NCBI RefSeq assembly: GCF_044383835.1
Contig: NZ_JBISEP010000007.1
Span: 1 to 64,000 of the forward strand
Direction of reading: 5' to 3'
Length of the DNA stretch: 64,000 nucleotides
From: Paraliobacillus sp044383835
GTDB taxonomy: Bacteria; Bacillota; Bacilli; Bacillales; Amphibacillaceae
The notes under the pieces were generated by a model, which was given only the letters and a program-made list of their open reading frames with translations, had not been told where the DNA came from and ran no database searches. This document shows positions 27,155-36,432 of this stretch, piece after piece (position 1 is the stretch's first letter; each line of letters begins with the position of its first letter). Both the position numbers and the translations under genes were made by a program.

Positions 27155-29776
27155 CTAACTTGGCACGAACCTCCCTTGTGCTCGAGACCCTGTTTGAATT
27201 AAGTTATATAATTCTTGTGAAACTTTTCTAATATCATCTTCACTTCTGACAATCATTTGTTGGATCGTAATTAATGATCCATATCCATCTTGACTTGTTG
27301 TAATACCGTTTGCCCCTAGATTCACGTTTGATTGAATGTCGAAATCTGTCGGAACTGCATCTTGTATATCCTCAGAAACTTGACTCATTGCCTTATCAAA
27401 ACCAACCCCTAAACCTTGAGCCATATCATCACCAATACCAGCAAATACAGTTGATGGAGATTTAATACCAAGTAAACCTTTTACTCCACTTACAATTCCA
27501 CCTACAAAATTACTGATTTTATCTTTGATCCAAGTAACCATGGAGGCAATTCCATCCCAAAGACCACGTACAATATTTCGACCGATTTCGACAATTGCAA
27601 TTGCTGCTTTTCCTATTCCCGTAATTAATGCCATCACAATTTGTGGTAAAGCAGCGACCAGGGAAGGTATAGCTTTAATTATGCCAACTACTAATTGCAA
27701 AATGATACGGACCCCCATATCGATAATCATCGGTAAGTTTGAGGTAATAAAGTTAATAATTGAATTTATTATTTGTGGTAAGGCAGCTATCAATCTAGGT
27801 AAAGCTGCAACAATACCTTCAGCTAAAGCCATAATAATTCGAAGAGCCGCATTTAATATTTGTCCTAAATTATTGATTAACGTATCTACAATTAAAATGA
27901 TTGCATCTATAACCGCTGGAATTAGCTGTGGCAAGGCACCTGCTATCCCATTCGCTAATGCGATAACAATTTGGATAGCCGCATTAATTAAAATAGGTAA
28001 ATTTTCAATGATAAACTCCGCAACAGTTGTTACTAAATATACGACCATTTCAACTAACGGCTCGATATTCCCTACAATCGCTTCAATAATTCCTGTTAAT
28101 AAAGCAATCGCACCTTCTAATAAAGGTGGCAATAAAGTAGGCAAAAGTTCTACCAATACATTCACCAGCTCTGTTAGCATTGTGGCTATCATATCAATGG
28201 CACCCGGGATATACTCTGTAATTCGATTAATTCCTTGAATTAAAAAAGATGATATTCTCTCGCCTATAGCAGTAATATCACCTTCTTGAAATCCATCATT
28301 TAATATTTCAGTTATATCTCGAACTAATTCTGTTACATCACCAACTGCTCCCTGAGCCATTTCTGCAAACTGTTCACCAATAACGATTTGTAACCCCTCA
28401 TATGCTGACTTTAAACTTCGAACCGAACCTGCTAGTCCACTTTCCATCGTATCTGACATTTGTTGTGCGGCACCATCAGCATTCTCAAGTTCCTTATAAA
28501 GATTATTCATCTCATCGCCTGTTCCAGATAATAATGCATTCACACCTGCTAGATCCTGTTTATTAAAAATATTACTTAATGCATTCATCTTATCTGCTTC
28601 TGACAAACCATCTAGTTCTTTATTTAAATCAGTAAATATGTCGTTCATATCTCGAATATTCCCTGATGAATCAGTGACGCTTATACCTAAACTTTCTAAC
28701 TCTTTTGCAGCAGCCGATGTGGGAGATGTCAAAGACATAATGATGTTTCTAAGTTTCGTTCCACCTTCTGCGCCTTTTATCCCGCGGTTCGCTAGGACTC
28801 CCAACATCACATTCAAAGTATCTAAATCTTGCCCAGCATTTTTCATTGTCGCTCCCGCAACAAGTATTCCTTCACCTAATTGCTGTACATCTGTGTTTGA
28901 CTTTTGTGACGTCTTCGCCATTTTGTCCATGTACATGTCCATATCAGCGATTTCAAGGCCTAAAGCAGCCATGGAGTCTGTCACTAAATCGGATGCTCTT
29001 GCTAAATCCATATCTCCCGCGGCAGCAAGTGTAAGCACACCTGGAAGTGCTCCTATCGCCTGTTCTGTATCATATCCCGCTAAAGCAAGATAATTTAATG
29101 CCTCAGCTGATTCTGATGCTGAGAAACGTGTACTTGCTCCAGCATCTTTTGCTGCTTGAGATAATTTATTGAAGGCTTCTTCCCCTTCTTCACCGGCTAG
29201 TCCCATCGTTGCCTGAACTTGCTTCATGGCGTCTTCATATTCGCCATAAACATTTAAAGAGTCCTTTATAAACTTACCTGATGCAACTGCTCCTGTTCCG
29301 ATTGCAGCCATTGCCGCAGCCGCTGCTTTTAAACCTGCCACCAATACTTTACCCGCAATTTCACCCGCTGTTTTTAAACCATTCACAAGTTTTTCTACTT
29401 TTTCTCGGTTAAGATTCTTTACTTCCTCTTGTGAGTCCTTCAGTTCACGTTCTAAGTTATTTAACTCTGCATTCGCATTATTTAACTGTGTTTGCCAAGA
29501 CAGTGTTCTTCTATCATTTTCTCCAAAGGATTCAGCAGCATTGGCAAGGGCCTTTTCTAGCGTTGATATTTTTTCCTTTTGTGCATCAATTTCTTTATTC
29601 AATACTGCATTTCTTGCGGTTATTGCTTTAATAGATTTATCATTTCTATCGAATTCTGATGTCACTAACTTCATTTCAGAACCTAACACTCTGAAACTTT
29701 GGTTAATATCCCGTAGAGATTTCTTAAATTCTCGTTCCCCATCAACACCAATTTTAAGACCAAAATTGTCTGCCAT
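27155..29776 (-). CDS. Tail tape measure protein
   Basis: 873 aa from ATG 29776, where AGGAGGAGG lies upstream; the in-frame ATG at 29803 precedes that site. An N-terminal coiled coil (residues 1-140) leads into a hydrophobic stretch, a TP901-type core (YEDAMKQVQATMGL, GAEGGTKLRNIIMSL), and a long region of about 200 residues of repeated amphipathic/hydrophobic helices (ALPQLIPAVIDAI, ALPRLIAALPQII). This pattern is typical for tape measures that set tail length and help DNA through the membrane. Confidence 0.93.
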   Translation of the reverse strand: MADNFGLKIGVDGEREFKKSLRDINQSFRVLGSEMKLVTSEFDRNDKSIKAITARNAVLNKEIDAQKEKISTLEKALANAAESFGENDRRTLSWQTQLNNANAELNNLERELKDSQEEVKNLNREKVEKLVNGLKTAGEIAGKVLVAGLKAAAAAMAAIGTGAVASGKFIKDSLNVYGEYEDAMKQVQATMGLAGEEGEEAFNKLSQAAKDAGASTRFSASESAEALNYLALAGYDTEQAIGALPGVLTLAAAGDMDLARASDLVTDSMAALGLEIADMDMYMDKMAKTSQKSNTDVQQLGEGILVAGATMKNAGQDLDTLNVMLGVLANRGIKGAEGGTKLRNIIMSLTSPTSAAAKELESLGISVTDSSGNIRDMNDIFTDLNKELDGLSEADKMNALSNIFNKQDLAGVNALLSGTGDEMNNLYKELENADGAAQQMSDTMESGLAGSVRSLKSAYEGLQIVIGEQFAEMAQGAVGDVTELVRDITEILNDGFQEGDITAIGERISSFLIQGINRITEYIPGAIDMIATMLTELVNVLVELLPTLLPPLLEGAIALLTGIIEAIVGNIEPLVEMVVYLVTTVAEFIIENLPILINAAIQIVIALANGIAGALPQLIPAVIDAIILIVDTLINNLGQILNAALRIIMALAEGIVAALPRLIAALPQIINSIINFITSNLPMIIDMGVRIILQLVVGIIKAIPSLVAALPQIVMALITGIGKAAIAIVEIGRNIVRGLWDGIASMVTWIKDKISNFVGGIVSGVKGLLGIKSPSTVFAGIGDDMAQGLGVGFDKAMSQVSEDIQDAVPTDFDIQSNVNLGANGITTSQDGYGSLITIQQMIVRSEDDIRKVSQELYNLIQTGSRAQGRFVPS

Positions 29777-29848
29777 ACTGCCACCTCCTCCTAAAATAGA
29801 CATAAAAATAGAACAATCTATTGATTGCTCTCAAATCATGTCCTTATA

Positions 29849-30304
29849 TTAACGCTGTGTTGCAAAGCCTTCGTACTTTGGTTCATATTTGTAATGAAGT
29901 ACCGCTTCAATCAAGCCCAATGTAAATATGCCAAGCTCAACATTCACTAAAATGTCAATCCTTCTGCAATTCTCTTTTATCCACACACCAACGTTTTCCT
30001 CAGTTATACCAAATTGCAACATATCCGGATCCCTTAATATTGATGCGGCTAACGTGCTTTGGGCTGATTTCGGATTGTAATGTTGACTTAAGAATCTAGG
30101 ACCACTCTTAGAGCCGGCTTTGCCTATTTTTAAAAATCTGTCATTATACCAAAATGCATATACTCCCATCATTCCAATAGGAAACGATTTTGGTTTATGT
30201 GGTAAACCTCTATCAATAATTTCATATCCTTCTACTACAATAGGTTTACCTATCGTTTTACTCACATCCTGTATTAATGAATCAATCTCGTTGATTAGTT
30301 CCAT
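29849..30304 (-). CDS. GIY-YIG-like nuclease, moron in the tail module
   Basis: 151 aa. GVYAFWYNDRFLKIGKAG gives the GIY...YIG-like pair, followed by conserved-type R (GPRFLSQHY) and a Glu in the C-terminal helix (LGLIEAVLHYKYEP). It interrupts the usual order of tail chaperone then tape measure, and has its own GGGGG ribosome site plus a hairpin before it. This suggests a mobile or accessory nuclease such as a homing-type or anti-competitor gene. Catalytic competence is not certain. Confidence 0.6.
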   Translation of the reverse strand: MELINEIDSLIQDVSKTIGKPIVVEGYEIIDRGLPHKPKSFPIGMMGVYAFWYNDRFLKIGKAGSKSGPRFLSQHYNPKSAQSTLAASILRDPDMLQFGITEENVGVWIKENCRRIDILVNVELGIFTLGLIEAVLHYKYEPKYEGFATQR

Positions 30305-30329
30305 TCAATATTCCCCCACATTCAGATAT

Positions 30330-30354
30330 TCTGAATACTATTGTATCAGAATAT
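30330..30354. repeat. Inverted repeat before the GIY-YIG gene
   Basis: ATTCTGAATAC and GTATCAGAAT pair around a short loop, 3 bases after the tail-chaperone extension stop. There is no U-tract. It may be an operator or an RNA stability element. Confidence 0.5.
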
Positions 30355-30356
30355 TT

Positions 30357-30564
30357 AAATACCTAACGGAATAACATCATCAATCGATAGTTCATTTTTA
30401 GGTTTTGTGAGACCTGAGAATTGTTTGTGGATTTCCCATTGATCAAGTAAATGACCGATAGGCATCAACCAAACTTCCTGTTCAGTCCTTTTTAGCTGTG
30501 TCACGCCATAATAAATAAGTCGAGCAAACATTTCTTCATCGTTTACTCGACCACTTCGTTTTTT
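30357..30564 (-). CDS. Tail assembly chaperone extension (gpT-like), made by -1 frameshift
   Basis: After the heptamer A-AAA-AAC at 30558-30564 the -1 frame stays open to TAA at 30357-30359. It encodes about 65 residues (NDEEMFARLIYYGVTQLKR ... DDVIPLGI). There is no separate start with a good ribosome site. In siphophages the gpGT fusion recruits tape measure protein for tail assembly, so the extended product is expected at low stoichiometry. Confidence 0.8.
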
Positions 30565-30926
30565 GTATCGGTTTCCTCCGATTCGATATGTCGTTTTGTT
30601 CCTTTAAACATTGCTTCCATAATAGCATCTTTAAAAGTTGCCATTTCAACAGGTGAAGTTAACAGTTCCACATCATCCTCTGTTAACAATTCCTTCTTTT
30701 CTTCATTTAATCGATTATGAATATGGATACTTTGGTTTGCGAGCAGGGTGATGAGCCAGACAATTTCATCTAAGGCCATCTCAAAGTTTTCAGCTTTCAT
30801 TAACTTTTCACCCAAGTCTTCTAAACCACCATAACGTTTAGCAATTTCCTTCGTCGCTTTTGTTGTTAAAATTAATTCATATTCTGAACCACCAATCGAA
30901 ATCTTCGCACTTCTTTCATTCGTCAT
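30543..30926 (-). CDS. Tail assembly chaperone (gpG-like)
   Basis: 127 aa. SAKISIGGSEYELILTTKAT and the helical remainder match the tail chaperone encoded between major tail protein and tape measure. The zero-frame product ends at 30543, about 15 bases past a -1 slippery heptamer in DTKNEVVE, which yields the longer gpGT-like form. Confidence 0.85.
   Translation of the reverse strand: MTNERSAKISIGGSEYELILTTKATKEIAKRYGGLEDLGEKLMKAENFEMALDEIVWLITLLANQSIHIHNRLNEEKKELLTEDDVELLTSPVEMATFKDAIMEAMFKGTKRHIESEETDTKNEVVE
30558..30564 (-). promoter_or_regulatory. -1 programmed ribosomal frameshift heptamer
   Basis: Read on the minus strand, A-AAA-AAC in the zero-frame phase ACA-AAA-AAC. This is the canonical X-XXY-YYZ form, and the -1 frame downstream is open for about 65 codons. 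Confidence 0.85.
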
Positions 30927-30941
30927 AATTGATCGCTCCTT

Positions 30942-31538
30942 TTATCCTTCGGTTCCCGCAGCAAACACAGGTTCATACACTTCGCTATACCAACCAGTAA
31001 TTATTTCTTGATTCACACCATCGTCACCTTCACTTACTTCAGCCTTCCATGGATGCTTTCCTTGGCCATCAAGTTTATTTCTACGTAAAACTGTACCTTC
31101 AATGGTTGGTGTAGAGAAAGTAATACTGTCCCCTTTTGTTGCAAGGTTTGTTGCTGGAATACCAAATTTCACTCGGTATAGCCAAAAATATCGGTATTTT
31201 CCATTTGCCTTTTTCGCCCTAAAACCAATTGCAACTGGATCACCGCCATCTTCACTTGTGGATATCAGTACATGATTATCGTCAATTGTTGCACCTGTTA
31301 AATCACTAGCCGCAGCCACACCAATATCATCAATACCAAGCGATAGTGTTCCACTTTGAAATTCTTTAATTACTTCAGCCGTACCATCATCTGCATATAA
31401 AGTTGCCTCAGCTAATTCAACAGATAATTCAGCACTAATCGCCTTTGCTAAAGGACTAGGAGTTTCATAGGTTTCATCTCCGTTTTCCCCTTCTGTTATT
31501 TTTGCATAATAAAGCCTATCAAGACCAATTGTCGCCAT
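30942..31538 (-). CDS. Major tail protein
   Basis: 198 aa. It starts MATIGLDRLYYAKITEGENG and contains a beta-sandwich core of the phi13-type major tail protein family (LSLGIDDIGV, GFRAKKANGKYRYFWLYRVKF). Located directly before the tail chaperone. It polymerises into the flexible tail tube. Confidence 0.9.
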   Translation of the reverse strand: MATIGLDRLYYAKITEGENGDETYETPSPLAKAISAELSVELAEATLYADDGTAEVIKEFQSGTLSLGIDDIGVAAASDLTGATIDDNHVLISTSEDGGDPVAIGFRAKKANGKYRYFWLYRVKFGIPATNLATKGDSITFSTPTIEGTVLRRNKLDGQGKHPWKAEVSEGDDGVNQEIITGWYSEVYEPVFAAGTEG

Positions 31539-31541
31539 AAA

Positions 31542-31889
31542 TTATTCCTCCATTTCAAATTCATAATATTTTGCTACATCAATGGCTAAATGATGGTAAC
31601 CTGTATCATCTTCATGACCAATATACCTTCTATCCGTAATAACAAAGTCCGCACCCAAAAGAGTACGGACTAAACTATTTTTAATTGATGTATAATTCTT
31701 TTTTGAAAACAACGAAACCCTAACTTCTTGTACATCATACTTTGGAATATTATCTGCATGTAATTCAAACATATCAACGATTGGTGTGATTACAATGTAT
31801 AAATCAGGAGCAGTATCTGAAAAGATACCTGTTTCAACTGGAATACCACATTGTTCCGCAATTTGAGTTACTTCGGCTAATACATTCAT
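31542..31889 (-). CDS. Tail terminator / head-tail joining protein
   Basis: 115 aa. Its position between the HK97 gp10-like protein and the major tail protein, its size, and a fold of two helices with beta strands (DLYIVITPIVDMFELHAD, VRVSLFSKKNY) suggest the tail terminator or neck protein. It overlaps the upstream gene by 4 bases. Confidence 0.65.
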   Translation of the reverse strand: MNVLAEVTQIAEQCGIPVETGIFSDTAPDLYIVITPIVDMFELHADNIPKYDVQEVRVSLFSKKNYTSIKNSLVRTLLGADFVITDRRYIGHEDDTGYHHLAIDVAKYYEFEMEE

Positions 31890-32317
31890 ATGCTTTCCAC
31901 TTCTTCTTCCAATTTTTTAATCATCGCATCCATACAAGGTTGCCTTGATGTTCTTCTTGCTGGTTTTAAAAATGGCTTTGCAGGTTGACCCGATTTTCCG
32001 TATTCGATTATATTAGCTAATTTAGCGTTGCTAACCCCATCTTTACGTGGTTCATTAAACCCTACTTTAACATTATGATTTCCTCTTCGGTCAACTAAGG
32101 CAGGTGATACTCCTAATGCAGATACCAACTCACCAGTTGATCTACTCGGAAGTTTTGTGTCCTTCCCAATAACCGAGCTTAAATTAGACTTCATTTTATC
32201 TAATACAATTTCTCCACCTGCTTCAAGAACCCTCGGAACGATTTCATCTGTTTTACTTCCCAATCTTGAAATCTTCATCAAGAATTCTTCTGGCATTTTA
32301 ATATTAACTTTAGCCAT
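31886..32317 (-). CDS. HK97 gp10-like head-tail protein
   Basis: 143 aa, positively charged. LVSALGVSPALVDRRGNHNVKVGF and IIEYGKSGQPAKPFLKPA are characteristic of the HK97 gp10 family, where the IEYG...PAKPFL end is strongly conserved. Component of the connector between head and tail. Confidence 0.88.
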   Translation of the reverse strand: MAKVNIKMPEEFLMKISRLGSKTDEIVPRVLEAGGEIVLDKMKSNLSSVIGKDTKLPSRSTGELVSALGVSPALVDRRGNHNVKVGFNEPRKDGVSNAKLANIIEYGKSGQPAKPFLKPARRTSRQPCMDAMIKKLEEEVESI

Positions 32318-32645
32318 CTGATGCCACCACCTTTTTTGTTAAAACCTCGATATACATATTTCTATTTTTCACATTATCAACGCTTACTATTTCATACCGT
32401 CCGTCATCACATACAATAAACATTTTCGGTTTAATGGTTAAATCGGGAATGTTTCTAAAACGAAATAACGCATTTGCTTCAGAAAAGGCTGCCCTATTTG
32501 CCCAAGTCTTACTACCAAAGCGTTCTTCTTTGTATGCTGTCACAGATGCTAGGATTCTATCGGTTTCTTCACTGAAAGACTCTTCATCTTTTACAATTTC
32601 ACGTGTTACGATATCGATAAATGTACGCATTTTACCAAAACTCAT
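32310..32645 (-). CDS. Head closure (head-tail adaptor) protein
   Basis: 111 aa, mostly beta strands. MRTFIDIVTREIVKDEESFS and RYEIVSVDNVKNRNMYIEVL match SPP1 gp16-like head closure proteins in the expected position. Overlaps the following gene by 8 bases. Confidence 0.8.
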   Translation of the reverse strand: MSFGKMRTFIDIVTREIVKDEESFSEETDRILASVTAYKEERFGSKTWANRAAFSEANALFRFRNIPDLTIKPKMFIVCDDGRYEIVSVDNVKNRNMYIEVLTKKVVASDG

Positions 32646-32648
32646 ACG

Positions 32649-32969
32649 CTATACCTTCCAATCTCTATCTAGCCTTAATAAAAGGTTGACTGTTTTCCAA
32701 ACTTGCTCTCCAGCAAGTGCGCTATCTGCGAAAAATCCACCTGTACTGCCATCTCGACTTTCGTAAAAGTGTGATGCCAACATGATAACCGCTTGTTCCG
32801 TTGTCGCGGGCATATTCTCATCTAAATATGTGCCTTCTTTAATATGTTGATAACTCTCTGCATAAGAAATGGCGGCAGTGATGTACATTTCTATTAAAGC
32901 ATCATCTTTATCATGTTGGAGTATTAAATTAGCCTTTACTTTTTCTAGTAATGTCATCACTTTCGCCAC
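32649..32969 (-). CDS. Head-tail connector protein (gp6/gp15-like)
   Basis: 106 aa helical protein. VKANLILQHDKDDALIEMYITAA and the TEQAVIMLASHFYESRDG block are the pattern of the phage DNA-packaging/connector family that docks under the portal. Confidence 0.85.
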   Translation of the reverse strand: MAKVMTLLEKVKANLILQHDKDDALIEMYITAAISYAESYQHIKEGTYLDENMPATTEQAVIMLASHFYESRDGSTGGFFADSALAGEQVWKTVNLLLRLDRDWKV

Positions 32970-32971
32970 CT

Positions 32972-33199
32972 TTATTCTTCTGACATATAACCAGATATTT
33001 TTAATTTCGATAGTAATGCATTAAAATCCGCAACTAAGTCTTCTATTGTTTCTGCTGTACTATCCGATTGATTTGCCATTTTTTCATTTGAAGAAGAAGG
33101 AAGGCCAGTGACCTTCGCCCCTTCTTCAATAACAAGTTCCCCGCCAATCACCGTTTTTTCTCCGCCTTGTTCCGTATAATTCTTAGCGTTATACCCCAT
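32972..33199 (-). CDS. Head fiber-like protein
   Basis: 75 aa. MGYNAKNYTEQGGEKTVIGG followed by ELVIEEGAKVTGLP and a helix is typical of the short head-fiber N-terminal module found next to capsid genes in Bacillota phages. It probably decorates the capsid. Confidence 0.75.
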   Translation of the reverse strand: MGYNAKNYTEQGGEKTVIGGELVIEEGAKVTGLPSSSNEKMANQSDSTAETIEDLVADFNALLSKLKISGYMSEE

Positions 33200-33217
33200 C
33201 GCATTCTACTCCTTTAT

Positions 33218-34414
33218 TTATTTTTGTTGTAAGACTTTAATTGCTTCTGGCAAAATCAACTTTCCATCGACACGTTGACTTGCTAAGAAGCCGACTTGAC
33301 CTGTTGTTGCAAAAAGTTCGTTTAATCGTTTGAATGAACGTCCTTGACGATCTGCAATCCAGTAGTAACCAAAGTCACCAAAAGCAATCGACTTCACGCC
33401 ACTTGCAATCGTTGGTGCATAAGCTGATGTATAGATAGGACGATTCAATAAAGTATCTGGTGTACCCGCTGTTAATGATGGTTGCCATAAATATTGTCCT
33501 TGTCCATCTTTTAATTTTCTAATCGCTTTTACAGTAGCATCATTCATAATGAATACTGCATTCTTACGATATGGTGCCTTCAAAGAAAACACTAAATCAA
33601 TAATCTCGTCTGCAGTAATAGCTGTAGCTGATCCAGCTGTTACCCCAAGTTCAGCACCGCCAGTAGCATTAAAGATTCCAGTCGGCTTTCCTTCTCCATT
33701 ACCTACAAGGAACGCCTCTTCTTCTTTAGCACCAATTCTTCGAGCAAACTCAGTTGAGATATAGTTCTCTAAATTAAACACACTATCATTTAACAACTCA
33801 TCTGAAACCTTTAACATTGTACCAAGCTTGTATGCTCCGATAGATGTTTGTCCAAATGCTGAGTCACTTTCTCCAAACTCTTCTCCCTCATCGAGCCATG
33901 CAGCAGACCCTTTCGTAGTTACAACCGGAATCTTCCTATCACCACTCGATGTTTTAACTACTTTTGCTAATTGACGAAATACGTTCTCTTCTTCTAACGT
34001 TTGAACGAGTGTACGTTCAAATTCATCTGGAACTAAAAAACCACCTTCCGAATCAGTTCCTACGGAAAGTGAGTTCATAACTTCTTGTGTCGGTGCTTTA
34101 CTTCTCATTGCATTCCAAAATGCGTTTTTATATTCATCTGATGCTCGTCCTTCTTTTGATTTCATACCTGGCACAGAAGGTTTACTGATAATAGGTGTGT
34201 TTAATGGTCGATTTAACTCTGCATCTAATGCTTCTTGCCTTTCTAATCGTTGGATTTCTTTACCTAGATTCATAATATCTTCTTCCATACGATCGTACAT
34301 CTGTGCATCTTCAGCTGATACTAAACCATCACTTCCTCGTTTTGTATCTAAAAATGCCTTTGCTGCCTCCCATGCTTTTGCTCTTTTCTCACGTAATTCT
34401 AAAATTTTATTCAT
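33218..34414 (-). CDS. Major capsid protein, HK97 fold
   Basis: 398 aa. The first about 100 residues are a helical delta/scaffold domain (LELREKRAKAWEAAKAFLDT) that the neighbouring ClpP-like protease would remove. The mature part begins near VMNSLSVGTDSEGG. FLVPDEFERTLVQTLEEENVFRQLA and KIPVVTTKGSAAWLDEGEE are standard HK97-family blocks, as is GDFGYYWIADRQGRSFKRLN. Confidence 0.95.
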   Translation of the reverse strand: MNKILELREKRAKAWEAAKAFLDTKRGSDGLVSAEDAQMYDRMEEDIMNLGKEIQRLERQEALDAELNRPLNTPIISKPSVPGMKSKEGRASDEYKNAFWNAMRSKAPTQEVMNSLSVGTDSEGGFLVPDEFERTLVQTLEEENVFRQLAKVVKTSSGDRKIPVVTTKGSAAWLDEGEEFGESDSAFGQTSIGAYKLGTMLKVSDELLNDSVFNLENYISTEFARRIGAKEEEAFLVGNGEGKPTGIFNATGGAELGVTAGSATAITADEIIDLVFSLKAPYRKNAVFIMNDATVKAIRKLKDGQGQYLWQPSLTAGTPDTLLNRPIYTSAYAPTIASGVKSIAFGDFGYYWIADRQGRSFKRLNELFATTGQVGFLASQRVDGKLILPEAIKVLQQK

Positions 34415-34425
34415 CTTATTTCCTC

Positions 34426-35112
34426 CTAATATTTCAATAAATTAAGCCGCTCATAAAGCGGCTCAACTGATTGTTTTATTTGTGGTTTTTTCATTTTATT
34501 TAACAGTGAATTTGTTACAGCTTTCCTGCTAAAAACAAAACTATTCTCTACTGGACTATCTTGATTTTCATTAACAAACATCAATGTATCGGCAAATCCT
34601 AATTCAATAGCTTTATGTGCATTCAGCCATGTTTCTGCATCCATAAGATTCGATAATTTCTGTCGTGATAGACTAGTTTTTATTTCATATGCATTGATAA
34701 TGCTTTCCTTTACTTCATCTAACATATGGACGGTTTTCTTCATTTCTTCACTATCGCCAATCGCAATAGTAAATGGATTGTGGATCATCATTAATGAAGT
34801 TGGTGACATTTGAACTTCTGTACCTGCCATGGCAATAACTGAAGCTGCCGATGCAGCAATGCCATCAATTTTGACAAGTACATCGCTTGGATATTCCATT
34901 AGCATGTTGTAAATCTGTGCCGCCGCTATACAATCACCTCCTGGCGAGTTAATCCACACCTCAATATCACCAGAACCTTGCATAAGTTCTTCTCTGAATT
35001 CAGCCGGTGTCACCTCATCGTCAAACCAGCTCTCTTCTGCTATTGCTCCATATAAATGAAGTGACCTTTTATTTGTGTCCTCATTCTTTATCCAATTCCA
35101 AAACTTCTTCAT
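34426..35112 (-). CDS. ClpP-like prohead protease
   Basis: 228 aa from ATG 35112 with AGGAGG upstream; an ATG at 35163 lies inside the portal gene and lacks such a site. Serine protease of the ClpP/crotonase-like phage family: WINSPGGDCIAAAQI oxyanion loop, the nucleophile Ser in GIAASAASVIAMAG and His in MMIHNPF. It cleaves the capsid delta domain during prohead maturation. It overlaps the portal gene by 32 bases. Confidence 0.93.
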   Translation of the reverse strand: MKKFWNWIKNEDTNKRSLHLYGAIAEESWFDDEVTPAEFREELMQGSGDIEVWINSPGGDCIAAAQIYNMLMEYPSDVLVKIDGIAASAASVIAMAGTEVQMSPTSLMMIHNPFTIAIGDSEEMKKTVHMLDEVKESIINAYEIKTSLSRQKLSNLMDAETWLNAHKAIELGFADTLMFVNENQDSPVENSFVFSRKAVTNSLLNKMKKPQIKQSVEPLYERLNLLKY

Positions 35113-36364
35113 TTTGGCTTTCCTCCTTTTCATATTTCTTTGCAAATACACCTGCGTCTTCAAGTTTCGTCATATTTCCATTGATTAAATACGAATCACC
35201 ACCAAGTTCTTCAGGTATCCGGTCAAGATTCTCCAATTCACGGATATCATTAGCACTCATCCAACCATTCTGCCTTGCGGTTGCATACCCACTCATTCGT
35301 GAGGCATAATCACCACGAAGGAGTCCATCTACATTAAATTTCACAAAGTAATCTTTTTTCTCATTCTTCGAGAATAATGCGCGACTGATTGCCTGTTCCC
35401 ACCGAATAACCCAGGGGTCGAGTGTATATTTAACGAATTCTAATGATTGTTGCTCTATATTAGAAAAGCTCGATTTCTCCAAGTCACCGACCATATGAGG
35501 TGGGACCCGGAAAATTCGAGCTATCTCGTTAATCTGAAACTTTCTTGTTTCTAAAAACTGAGCCTGGTCTGGTGCAATTGCAATTTGTTGATATTTCATA
35601 CCTTCTTCAAGCACTGCAACTCGGTGGGCATTGCTCGTTCCTTGGTATGCTTTATTCCAACTGTCTTTTACCCTTTGCGGGTCTTTTATTGTTCCAGGAT
35701 GTTCTAACACCCCACCAGGTGCAGCTCCATTTGCGAAGAACTTGGCTCCATACTCTTCAGTAGCCATCGCTAGACCTACTGCATTTTTTGCCATTGCAAT
35801 CGGTGAATAACCTACTAACCCATCAAAACCCAAGCCTGGTATATGAAGTACATCTTCGGCATTCAATACTACGGTGTTATTATCAGTAGAACCCAAACCA
35901 TCAGATTCTTTCGTGTATAAATAATACAATTTACCCCGTGTATCCCTTTCAACCTGCATTTTATTAGGCATAAGCGGATATAAAGCTAGCACTTCACCTT
36001 TCCCATTTCGTATAATCTGTGCATAGGCATTCCCCCATAATAAAAGATGAGTCATTAATGTTTCTCTAAACACAAATGAACTCATCTCAGGGTTAGGTTC
36101 GTCATGAAGAAGAAAATAAAGTGAATGATCAATTGCTTTTTCTTTTCCACCTGTAGCTGTATATTCGAATAAATGTAGGGGTAACCCCGCTACCGCTTCA
36201 GCTAATATTCGGACACACGAATAAACAGCTGTCATTTGCATTGCTGTAAACTCATTGACTGTCTTTCCACTTGATGAATTACCAAAAAAGAAACTATAAC
36301 TACTACCAAACATACTATTCTGTAATTTATCCCTTGGTTTAAATAGATTTGTAATCCATCTCAT
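35081..36364 (-). CDS. Portal protein
   Basis: 427 aa, HK97/SPP1-type portal. AVYSCVRILAEAVAGLPLHLFE, TLMTHLLLWGNAYAQI and FEQQSLEFVKYTLDPW-type blocks (here SNIEQQSLEFVKYTLDPWVIR) are diagnostic. It forms the dodecameric ring through which the terminase packs DNA. Confidence 0.95.
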   Translation of the reverse strand: MRWITNLFKPRDKLQNSMFGSSYSFFFGNSSSGKTVNEFTAMQMTAVYSCVRILAEAVAGLPLHLFEYTATGGKEKAIDHSLYFLLHDEPNPEMSSFVFRETLMTHLLLWGNAYAQIIRNGKGEVLALYPLMPNKMQVERDTRGKLYYLYTKESDGLGSTDNNTVVLNAEDVLHIPGLGFDGLVGYSPIAMAKNAVGLAMATEEYGAKFFANGAAPGGVLEHPGTIKDPQRVKDSWNKAYQGTSNAHRVAVLEEGMKYQQIAIAPDQAQFLETRKFQINEIARIFRVPPHMVGDLEKSSFSNIEQQSLEFVKYTLDPWVIRWEQAISRALFSKNEKKDYFVKFNVDGLLRGDYASRMSGYATARQNGWMSANDIRELENLDRIPEELGGDSYLINGNMTKLEDAGVFAKKYEKEESQNEEVLELDKE

Positions 36365-36432
36365 ATAGGCCTCACCTCCTTAAGTTAAACACAAAAAAAG
36401 CACCCATCTTCCGATAGATGCCTTATTCTTTA

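Noticed and set aside
27525..28238. 237-aa open frame opposite the tape measure gene
   Set aside because: It is rich in Ile/Thr/Ala as expected from the complement of a repetitive hydrophobic coding region, with no ribosome site and no domain.
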